From contig OX424570.1 of assembly GCA_949152475.1 (NCBI GenBank), forward strand, positions 27,400,694 to 27,464,693: a stretch of 64,000 nucleotides of DNA. The letters run 5' to 3'. The number at the start of each line of letters is the position of its first letter. The first letter of the stretch is position 1. This document shows, one piece after another, positions 23,490 through 34,016 of the stretch. The translations under genes were made by a program, and so were the position numbers. The stretch is from Terebella lapidaria. Its lineage: Eukaryota; Annelida; Polychaeta; Terebellida; Terebellidae. The notes beneath the pieces were generated by a model. It had not been told where the DNA came from. It made no database searches and saw only the letters and a list, made by a program, of their open reading frames with translations.

Positions 23490-24206
23490 GGATTGATTGC
23501 ATGTGATCGTCATGAACCTGTCAGTGACCAGCTGTCCATTCACTTATAATGTAAATATAAAGGTAACAAATTCATGAATTTACACACTTCCAACCAACGT
23601 GAAACATTGCCTTTTTGATTGTTTGCCATCAAGGATTACTAACCGAGACTCTGTTTCGTACTAAGCAATGTTAAATTTGTTAAATTCATCATTTTCATAT
23701 GTCATTTTCCGACCTATTTCTCAGTCTACAAAATACACTCACAACAATGCGAGCGGAAGGATTGTGCTGTGCAGCAAATAGCTAGTGAGGCCCGTAAAAC
23801 TCACGGGTGATATGCACTCGGGTGCACCGAGGTGTTTGGGATTATGAATGTTCAGCTCATTGTATTCATCTCACAGAAAGTATAGCCCTAGATATTCTCA
23901 TTATTTTGACGACAACAAGGAATAAATATATGCAACAGCCAGTGCTTGTCAAGCAGAACACTCGAATCTTCGTTTTGGTGAAACGTATAAAATGATTTAT
24001 CTAATCATCAAATTGCACAGCTTTCGTGATATCATTTATGAAACCACGTCTCGGTTCATCATCCATGCGTATATGTGTGTGTGCTAGCCAAGTTTTAGGT
24101 CAGGGGATTGTATTGTTTTGGTGATTTTGTTACCTTTACTTTCACATTATAAGTCAATGGAAAATTGCCTCAGTGCAGTCACCGGTAAGTTACGTGCAAT
24201 CACACC
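23490..24206. mobile_element. 717-bp TTAA-flanked transposon at the lectin 2 stop codon
   Basis: The target TTAA is duplicated at 23486-23489 and 24207-24210; unit 1 has a single CCTTAAGAGCAG at this point. Inverted ends share TGATTGCA followed by C/T and GT. TTAA duplication is the mark of piggyBac-type (or Kolobok) elements. No transposase frame is present. The duplicated TTAA includes the TAA stop, so the protein is unchanged while the 3' UTR is pushed away by the insert. Confidence 0.85.
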
Positions 24207-24210
24207 TTAA

Positions 24211-25171
24211 GAGCAGAGGAATTGTTCATATTGTTTCTAGACTAGGGGCAATGAGCTGAATGATGCGATGACAACAGTGCTAATTTAGGGGTTGATGATT
24301 AGACAGGTAGTGTTGTTTATATACGTGTAATGTAATACAATTATATTCAGAACGGAATAATTTACGAATGGTTTATGAAAAAGTACAAGAATGACATATT
24401 CCAGAAGCGTTTAATCATAATCTAATTGAAATATATGCATGTACTTGTGAAGTATGAATTTCCTGATCAGGTCTAAAAGATTCTACCAACATATTAGAGT
24501 AATGACTGGATCCAAACACATGAAAGAGTCAGACCAAATAACAAAAATTGTTTCAGTGTTTGGCAGCCAATGTCTTTAAATCCGCACTAGTGATGTTTCC
24601 AATGTACTCAAACACATCCGTTATTGTATCGTATTGGCTCCCAATTGTACCTCGATATAGCTAGCAGCAAGTGAGTAACAGGATGACGTTGTTGACTGAG
24701 GAATATATTTTTTGTCATATCAGTTTAAGTTAGAAGCATAGAATGTTCAAGTAATATGTCTGCTACTATGTATATTCTGCATGAACGTGTGATATTAATT
24801 ATTGTTTATGAGTTAGTTTGGATGGGTGGGCTCATTCCACTATGAATCAACCTGGCTTTCTAAGCATGAATGAGTCAGAGAGCGGAAGTATATATATAAT
24901 CACATACTATCAATAACAATAAAATGAATGAAATAATGTACATGTATATAGTCTCATATAAATAGTTTGGTTATTGATAAAACCATACAGTAAATAATAT
25001 GTACATGAAATAGGCAAAATACATATTGCTTCAGCATGAGCAGTATCGTGCCATGGTGGGATCAATTTCATCAAATATTTGGTCACTGTCATTGCATTGT
25101 TTAGTGAGATTGTATCGTCTTTGTGAGACACCAGACGAGTATGTGTTCCTCAGCTTGAATCTCTAACTCAC
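24211..25171. other. 3' flank of lectin gene 2
   Basis: Matches 16647-17561 of unit 1 with small indels, including a 2-base loss near 24636 that breaks the short minus-strand frame noted in unit 1. No exon is called. Confidence 0.55.
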
Positions 25172-25360
25172 CATGGAATCGTCTATTTTCTCGGAGTATC
25201 CGTGGTCAGCGGCCGGTCCCAACACGGACGTTGTAAGACCCGATTCCAAACCATAGGGTGAACGACTCGGAAGTTCTGTATCGTGTTGTGTCCGCTTGTT
25301 CGGGGCTAAGGAGGGGTGGAGTCTCTTGTATGCAGTATTTGTGCTGCTGGCAGGTTGACT
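25172..25360 (-). CDS. Candidate coding exon of an unidentified minus-strand gene (unit 2)
   Basis: Second copy of the 189-nt open segment with the same GTGAGT donor and ACACAG acceptor. Changes from unit 1 are few (for example two Ile to Thr changes) and none disrupts the frame. Confidence 0.4.
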
Positions 25361-25670
25361 CTGTGTAAAATTGGACCAGGGACAAACGTGACTTGGAAAG
25401 TTTAGAGGTATGTGTATGGTAATTGGGTAAGACGTCTTTCACGTGTCTGTTTATTTGAGTACTTATATGAGTCCATATATCCCAGATGTCATGTTTCGTA
25501 TATTTGCAGAAATTGTATATTAGTAGAATTTATTGCTAGAATTGTATATCATATGTAACTTCGAAGCTGTTCACTCCCATCATTCAATTTGGAATATTGT
25601 AATCATAAACAACAATTCATACTCTACTGACAAGACTACAAAATCACCTACGTGTCAGGGGTTATCAGAA

Positions 25671-26300
25671 ATATAAGAAGTTTTAAATTAACTTTTATTT
25701 TTATACTATGCATACTTACCTCTGACCACAGGCACTTGAAGACCAATAAATTGACGGTACATTGTGCTATATATAATAATATATACAAGGCACTCAAGCC
25801 CCTGTCGGGAAAATGGTGGTTGGACAAACACTCGAAACTTCAAAGCTCCAAAAATGCTACTTGTCCATCAAATTGATACAAACCAGCATGGTCAGGGGCT
25901 TGAGTGCCTTGTATAGATTATATATATAGCACATTGTATGGTCAATTCAATGGTCTTCAAATGCCTGTGCCTCTGACTATGGGGTCGTGTAATCAGCGAG
26001 CCCTCATTCGCCAACCACACATGAAATATGGGTGAAAAAGCTAAACGAAATTAGCTGGTCCGTTTAGACCCTGCGTTAGTAATGGTAGTTACCTGAGCAG
26101 TTCACCCTCCGTGTGGTAGCATGATCGTGCCAGTCCACTGCCTCCCAGTTCACTTTTGTTGAGTAGCAGAACTTGATCACTGAAGGTTATCTTCTGAAAA
26201 GAGAAGAAGATAATCAGCGGGGAGGAGGGTGGGACCATCCAGCGTCAGAGGTAAGTATGCATAGTATAAAAATAAAAGTTAATTTAAAACTTTTCATTTG
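25671..26300. repeat. Nested fold-back segment at the end of unit 2
   Basis: Near-identical to 18030-18660, with the same two nested inverted pairs. Confidence 0.75.
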
Positions 26301-26728
26301 TTATGCTAAGCGATACTTACCTCTGACTATGGGGAATGGCCTGCCGGTGGTGGGCCCCTCAGTGAGTAAGTACGCCTTGCACAAAATCATCCCCTGAAAG
26401 TAGAAGGATGAGAACTATGCATAATACCAGTGACTATAACTACTGTATAAAGGATAAGGAACCCGCTCCTTTCCTATAGTATGTGCGCCTTAGTGGTAGC
26501 CAACAGCATTGTGTTCTCTCGTCATTATTCGAGTTTTTGTGCAGGATTACTTTGGAGTACGATCTAGAGGCTTGCACCATTCTGTCAGTGAAGTCGTGTA
26601 GTTTCTGACAGCAATACTGAACTGGATAATCTGATGGTGGATAATTGATGAACTGGGTCAATATCTTTCATTATCTTTTCATCATTGACCAATCTCTTAG
26701 CCATAAACAAAAGCACTGCATGCATAAT

Positions 26729-27112
26729 ACTTTTGCTTTCATAGACATAAGAAGTCTATGCTTGAAAATTACAGCTTGGCTCTTAAATAGCCAAATCATC
26801 AAACCATTCCATGTACTGGTACTAGTAGTAGATCAATTTATTCAATTTCATTTATTTTTATTTAATTTATTTATTTTAGCAATATTGTTTATTCTTGTGT
26901 TTTTTTTTATATTTGTTAATATACTATCATATATCAGTGTTCAACAAAACCATTTTACTTGCAGGGTTTGTACACGAGCTTATAAATTGTTACTTTATAA
27001 GCTTTGAGCTTCAAACAATTTCCTTTTCATTATTCAAATGCATTATCATTGGATTCTATTCACTGTTATGAATGTTAAATATTGAATAAACTGATTTGAT
27101 TGATTGATTGAC
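26729..27112. repeat. Insertion at the start of unit 3, with a lectin exon fragment
   Basis: Same insertion as 19088-19472. The fragment of the lectin exon 3 acceptor lies at 26937-26974. Confidence 0.7.
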
Positions 27113-27627
27113 GACAATTGTTCTGAGTAATAATATAAAGCAAACTATAAATTCTGTCAAATTTGGCAGATTTTTGGAAACAAGGTTTAATAAAGTGGCA
27201 AAGTAATACTTCTTTTTCTTATCATGAATTGCAGGATTGCACCCATACCCAATATTGACAGAGTTATCTGTAATTTGATGAAATCAGCTGTGCTCTCATA
27301 AACTCCCGCACATCACAAAAACATGACAACCCCCCTAATATGGTCCAAAGAGGTTCATACAAGGAAATTATATTATACTCAAAATATTTATCGCCTAATG
27401 ACCAACATATACTACCACCGCTGGCCCATTACGGAAAGATGAATTAGACAATGGTGCACTTCCCGGTTGAGTAATGAATGCAAGATTTGTATAGCAGCAA
27501 TGTTTGTCGATAGTCGCAGATGCACGCTGGGCGAGACGTCATATTATTCAGTTCATACTCTACATTGTATCTACGACTGTCACACGGATGTTGTTTGAGT
27601 GAAAGACACATATCGAAAGTAATCAAC

Positions 27628-30600
27628 ATGGATGAGATGTTTAGAGTCTTGTGTTTCTTCATGCTCTTTTCTGTGGGATCACTGACATCTCTGGAAGGTT
27701 TGGAGAATTATAATTCTGTAGGACATGACATCTGCAACATCATCCTTCAGACTATAAAATTCCATAAATATAAATTAATGCGAACATGCATAACATGTAC
27801 ACTGCACAGATAATGGCTGGTTCAATACAGAAAACTCTGAATACCATATGAGGTCTCGTTTCTGTTCCCATATCAGGTCTGATACTGTTTGTTTATAAAA
27901 AAAAAATAAATGAAGGTGTCATGCTTATGTTAAAATATATATTTTGGCTGCTGTGTAACTTGTAACCAAGCGAATACTGTTATATTGCTTTTTTATGTTG
28001 ACAGTCCACAACAAGACTTACTGCACGGACACGATCTATACTGATCATGAACCACTATGTGGGGCTGGTGAGGTGATTCAGGTGGAGGACGTGTTTGTCT
28101 ACAGCTATCCTGAGCGTAGACGTAGATCTGCAGTGTACAGATCCTGTATGTACAGTGCTGGTGACACAGAGGAGCGTCTGCTAGATGTCCGCGCTAATGC
28201 GTTTCTTGATATCGTGTCTGCTTGTGATAGAAGGCGAAAGTGTTCTGATTTCCACATTTCCAACTTCAAGCTTTCAAATGGGCAATCAAGCAACTACGTA
28301 GCCATGCAATACAAATGTACCGTGAACCACACTGGAGGTGAGCTTCTAATATGTGTGATCACGTCAAGTTATGTAAGTCCAATTATGTTATTATAGTAAA
28401 TAGAATAAAGCAAATAATGCAATAAACACATGTGTTCAATAGAATATGACATCTTACTTGCAGGGTTTGCTAATTTCACCTCACGAATCTCACTACAGTG
28501 TCCACCCGACCAAGAGATACTGGTGGTTGCTGTATTCAACAACTACGTTTGCCCATCAAGGTCATTTTATGCGAAAGATGACCAAAATCTTGAAGCTATA
28601 CGGAATAGATGTGATGGTGAACCATCTTGTCATGATGTGGAGTACACTAATAGAAGTGTCCGCTGTCCTCTACCAAACCAACTAATGTCACCGACACATG
28701 TTGTGGTGTTCTTCGAATGTATTGCTCCCTTGACAACAATGATGATGGCGATGATGATGACAACAACAACAACAAACACAACAACAGAAACACAACAACA
28801 AAAGACAACGTTTGCTGCATCAGACGTCATGACTACAACAGACCGACTCCCTCCTTCTCCCCGGGACACTGTTACCCACACCCAGACTGGGGCTACACCG
28901 CAGATATCACCCGGGAACAGCCGCCGCCAAATAAGTGTTAAATGTAAATGAACCAGAGAGAGGATTAGCGTCTTCTCTATCGAAATATCAATTCCTCAGA
29001 TACCAAACAGAAAGATGCATAATATTGAACACAATACTATTTTGTAGGTAAACAGTCATATGTTTATACTATATGTGACATATGTGATTGTGAAAGTGTG
29101 TTCTGTTACACAGGGTTATACGCTGGTGTGGCCGTGGCTTGTGTTTTCGGCGTTGTAGTCGCAGTTACGGCCGGTGTCTGTGTAAAAAAGTAAGTGTAAC
29201 ATGATGTACGGTCAATACAGGCTTGTTGTGGTCACTGCTCCTCTAACATCCTAAACGTACTTTGCTGTTACTGGTGTGTTCTTCGTTATTGGATGACATG
29301 TCAAGATTCCATGACTAAAATTATTTGGTTGTAATTAATGTTTCTTATTTACAGTCACCTTTGCGAAATATGTAAAAAGTCGCTTGGAATGAGCGGTTTA
29401 TGTGATTGTTCAGGGGCGACCCTAGTGATTGCCAAAAGGACGGGGGAGGAGTGTATGAAGTATGCAGACTGGCTCGCAAAGGACAATGATTCTGCTGGTC
29501 ACTGGGTGACCTGAGCGTATACTCGTATTTGAGGCTATCCTTTACTTGTTTGAATCGGGGGTAAAACATAATTAGCATTATGATGTCAACTATACTCTGA
29601 TTTTTCTAACTTGTTTACACCGGTTTCTGACAATATTATTGCGATGCTAAATGGTATCGATCTGTAACTTGGCATATTATACGATACTATTTAGCATCGC
29701 AAAAATATTGTCAGAAACCGGTGTGAACAAGTTAGAAAATCAGAATATATAGGAAAGACACGAGACAGCCTGCAAAACATTCCCCAACGTTTCCAGTGAC
29801 CGGGTAAATGAGGCCACACTGAGTGTGTATCATGATATGACAATACAGCGACATCGGTACATTGATAATACAGAGATGAATGAGTTATAAATTCAATTTA
29901 TTCAATTTCGACCCCGGGCCAACGCCATCAGTCATCACGTGGTTGGAGATCGGGAGGGGAGGAGGTGACGGATTCATTACAGAGAGGTCTGACCCTCATT
30001 TCACCGCAATATTTCATACTTGTTGAGACATTTACACACTTTATTGATCATCATTTGGCAGCTAATGTGAATATTGCTCTTTTCTGCCAATTTTTCGTGG
30101 AGTGAATGAAAAACAAAACATAACTTCAAAACAACGGAGAACGTGATAGTACTCAAGTTTTCTCAACTTCTCAGTGAACGACATCGATCGATTGATTGAG
30201 TTTATTCAAGCAAAAATACAAGATATTGAGCTTGGATGGCACGCTAAAATGTTAGACACTTATTTCCAGTGTGGTCCCGAGGAGAAACTCATGATATCTG
30301 GTGGGCGGCATGTATAGTTATTACAGAGTTCACCTACTTTACGTATAGGATAATGCAGGGCGAGGCCGAAGGTCAGGAGGCCAATGGCTACGTGGGTTAT
30401 CTGACTTAGTGCAGGAGGATCATATTCGCAAAATCAGTAACCTGGTCGTAACTCTGTTCAATAGTAACCTATGAACAACAAAGTAAACGGCCCAACCATA
30501 CACTATTACGTAGTTAATTTATATCAACACATTTTTGCTCTTGAGAGAGACCTCGACTTCTAAGATATTCTAAGATATTCTCTTACATGTTCTTAACAAG

Positions 30601-32524
30601 TGTTTAGTTGGCAGGGTTTTAATACTTGAGGGCAGATTGTTCACGAATAACCTTTTACATCGAAGATTTCGAAGTTATTTGAGGCGCTACCATTAACTCG
30701 TGGTTCCATAAAATTATGTTGTGCGTTTCGAGTGTAGTAATCACGCTGCACTCTTTGGAAGTTTTGACACAAATAATCTGGTGCAGTGTTTTTAAGAACA
30801 TTGCACATGAGAATAAGGGTTAATTTGTCCCGATTTGCCCGGAGGGTTGATAAATTATTTGAATGTCATGTTCAGTATGTGGCAGGGACTGAGTGGTAGC
30901 AACGATATTGGGAAATCATTTACATCTGAAAGAGAACTCACTTCCTCATTATATGATAATTTGTTTATCAGTTATCTGCTGAACATCAAGAAATGTAATA
31001 TATCCACTTAACTTCATGTGATATATCAAATATATATGGTTCATTGTCGTTTAGTAGCTTGATGTCTGTGAACTAAACGCCTTTTATGAATGAAATTGCT
31101 ATACTCAAGATAGTCCGCTCCAAACAGTGAGGGGAGGGATCAAAGAGTTTTTCAAAATATACAACTGTATCAACATTATCTTGAGCTTCAAAATTAAAAT
31201 TATGATTATGTGACTGATAAGCATTTCGAAACTGAAAAGAAAATAGGGGGCGGACGCATTCGCTCGCATGGGAAACACGATGCAAGATGAGAATATGGAC
31301 AAAGAAATGTGCAAAACGCCATAATTTATGTAATTTTAGGTAAATGTTTGTGATTTTTGATCGAATATATGTCGGAGAAACCAGTACGGTGACCCCATAT
31401 TTCCTTTTCAGTATTAGGATGATGATCAGTTACTAAAAAAAATAGGTCTTTTTTAAGAGATAATATTCAAGAAATAACTTTTAAATGTTGACTCTTCTTT
31501 ACCTCACTGTTTGTAGCGGACTACGTTAAGGTACTGGACCTGTGGTTTGATAACCTATTGCCATGCCGTTGCATCCGTTGTTCGTCCGCTTAGATGTTTA
31601 GTTGTCGTCTTCAAAGTCTACAGTGGAATGTTTCTGAAGTTTTACACAAATATAGCTAAAAAATACTTCAAAAGGGATAATTTTTTATATTTGCAAATTT
31701 TCAGAATGGCGGCCATTTTCGACGAAAAAAAATTGGACAATTATCGATTATGGTTATTATTATTAACCATCACAATTATGGCCGTTTTCTCATAATCCGT
31801 GAAGAAAGCCTTACTTGCATATAATTTTTTTCTAATGGGCATATCAGGGGACACAAGTGAGGCACGTCGTGCTCACACGTTCCTGCCCAGTGCCAACACT
31901 GGACTCACACTTGATTTCCCCCGCACTTTGTCCCATGTATATCAGAAGAAGGATTATTCTATCCTTGACTCATCAAGATGTTGTTATTTCAGAATGCGCT
32001 CAACTGACGCCCCCAAGGATGTTGGTAACGATTCACCCGGTATGGATGTTATCTTACAACCTGCCCCTGAGAGAGTGAGTCGACAGCAAGCCAATGCCGG
32101 GGATGGTGTTGTCTACTGTACGATAGATGAGAACGAGATGGAACCGAGTCGTCAAGACGTACCAGAAGCAGAATATGTCGGCCCAGACCCGCCCAGACAG
32201 AGAGAAAGGAATCATGAGTATCTCGCCTTGATAGACGATTCCTCTGACACTGTTCCAGCTGTGCGATTCGTGGCAGCAACACCTCAGCGGTCACCTTACG
32301 CCAACATGGACGGGATTCGCAGGGCCAACAAACCGTGCTCCAGTGTGAAAGGGCTCTTGTATGTCAACATGGACGGAACTCGCAGGGCCAACAAACCGTG
32401 CTCCAGTGCAAAGCAGGAACGGATCGTGTACGCCAATGTCAACACAACAGGAGGAGCATCGCCTCCAAAACCTGGCTCAGACCAGCAAGTGTCACAGTAT
32501 GTCAACCAGTCCATTCAGCCTTAA
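27628..32524 (+). CDS. Lectin receptor 3: two SUEL-type domains, one membrane segment, tyrosine-motif tail
   Basis: Exons: 27628-27697, 28005-28337, 28464-28943, 29114-29189 and 31993-32524; they join in frame to 496 residues. Same plan as receptors 1 and 2. The second lectin domain is the most changed of the three (RCPLPNQLMSPTHVVVF in place of RCSETNQ...ISPSHVAVF), as expected if ligand preference has shifted. The stalk is the longest (a further Thr/Asn insert). The tail of 177 residues has seven tyrosines: VVYCTI, AEYVGP, HEYLAL, SPYANM, LLYVNM, IVYANV and SQYVNQ. YVNM resembles the YxNM class that binds both PI3-kinase p85 and Grb2 SH2 domains. All splice sites are conserved. The weak first donor (GTTTGG) is shared by all three genes. 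Confidence 0.85.
29355..29514 (+). CDS. Alternative terminal or cassette exon of lectin gene 3
   Basis: Same acceptor and frame as in units 1 and 2, but the reading frame ends six codons earlier (a GGTGACCTGA change gives an earlier TGA). The Cys-rich start is unchanged. The early stop suggests weak constraint on the end of this exon. Confidence 0.45.
29590..29790. repeat. Hairpin, unit 3 copy with shortened left arm
   Basis: Same structure as 22078-22250, with the ACCGGTTTCTGACAATATT arm and its complement close together around a short loop. Confidence 0.7.
31111..31523. mobile_element. 413-bp MITE private to unit 3
   Basis: Inverted ends of about 23 bp (TAGTCCGCTCCAAACAGTGA and a complement with one change) are absent from the matching site in unit 1 (near 15707). 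No coding frame. It lies in the last intron of lectin gene 3. The target duplication is not clear. Confidence 0.7.
31546..31797. repeat. Fragment of the GGTTACCGGAC transposon family, unit 3 copy
   Basis: Same remnant as 15726-15990, upstream of the tail exon. Confidence 0.5.
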
Positions 32525-33523
32525 GAGCAGAGGAGTCGATAGTATTGTTTCTAGTTAGGGCCAATGGTCGAAAAAGTGGGTTGATGGTTAGACAGGCAGT
32601 GTTGTTAGATATATTTCAACTGATACTATTAAATAGAAATACAATATAATATAATATATTTATAATCAGAACGGAATAATTTACGAATGATTTATGAAAT
32701 AGTTCAAGAATGACATACTCCGGAAGCATTAAATCATATTCGAACTAAAATATATAAATGTACTGTGAATTATGAATTTCATCATAATTCACAAAAGATG
32801 AAAAGATTCTAATAGCATATTGATGACTGAATCCATACACAGGAAACAATCATACCAAATAACAAAACTTGTTTCAGTGTATGGCAGCCGATGCCTTATA
32901 TGTAAGTTTGCACCAGTGATGTATCCAATGTACTCAAATACATCCATAATTGTATCATATGAGGGCTTCCCATTGTACTTTGATATAGCTATCAGCAACT
33001 TAATACGTGAAATAACTTTTAATAGGTGGCAAGTATCTCAGATGTGACAGGTTGACGTTGTTGACTAAGGGATATGTTTTGTGTAAGAACAGTGTCAAGT
33101 TGGAACCATATAATGTCCAAACAACCTGTCTACTACTTGTATTGTATATGAAGAACATGTGTGAAATATTGGTTATTGGTTAGCTTGCGTGAGTGACTGG
33201 GTGGGTTCGTTCCACTAATTGTATATCAACCTGGCTTACTGAACTTTAGTAAGAGAGCAGAAATATATATCCACACATTATCAATAAAGATGAAGTGAAT
33301 GAAATAATGAAAATAGTCATACATATATAGATCGTGTATTGATATAATCATACAACATGAAACGGGGCAAAATACATATTGCTTTAGCATGAGCAGTATC
33401 GTGCCCTGGTGGGATCAATTTCATCAAATATTTGGTCACTGTCATTGTATTGTTTAGTGAGATTGTATCGCCTTTGTGAGACACCAGACGAGTATGTGTT
33501 CCTCAGCTTGAATCTCAACTCAC
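32525..33523. other. 3' flank of lectin gene 3
   Basis: Diverged copy of 16645-17561. The short minus-strand frame (SYDTIMDVFEYIG) is open here. No exon is called. Confidence 0.5.
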
Positions 33524-33712
33524 CATGGAATCGTCTATTTTCTCGGAGTATCCGTGGTCAGCGGCCGGTCCCAACACGGACGTTGTAAGACCCGATTCCA
33601 AACCATAGGGTGAACGACTCGGAAGTTCTGTATCGTGTTGTGTCCGCTTGTTCGGGGCTAAGGAGGGGTGAAGTCCCTTGTATGCAGTATTTGTGCTGCT
33701 AGCAGGTTGGCT
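33524..33712 (-). CDS. Candidate coding exon of an unidentified minus-strand gene (unit 3)
   Basis: Third copy of the 189-nt open segment. The donor, acceptor and frame are intact, with changes such as Arg to Gly early in the exon. Confidence 0.4.
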
Positions 33713-34016
33713 CTGTGTAAAATTGGACCAAGGACAAACGTGACTTGGAAAGTTTAGAGGTATGTGTATGGTAATTGGGTAAGACGTCTTTCACGTGTCT
33801 GTTTATTTGAGTACTTATACGAGTCCATATATCCCAGATGTCATGTTTCGTAAATTTGCAGAAATTGTATATTAGTAGAATTTATTGCTAGAATTGTATA
33901 TCATATGTAACTTCGAAGCTGTTCACTCCCATCATTCAATTTGGAATATTGTAATCATAAACAACAATTCATACTCTACTGACAAGACTACAAAATCACC
34001 TACGTGTCAGGGGTTA

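Larger units (their letters stand above)
19044..26684. repeat. Tandem lectin-receptor unit 2
   Basis: Second direct repeat. Unit-specific events are a 717-bp TTAA-flanked insertion at the stop codon, and loss of about 1.17 kb from the last intron (junction at 22854). It shares the start-of-unit insertion with unit 3. Confidence 0.9.
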
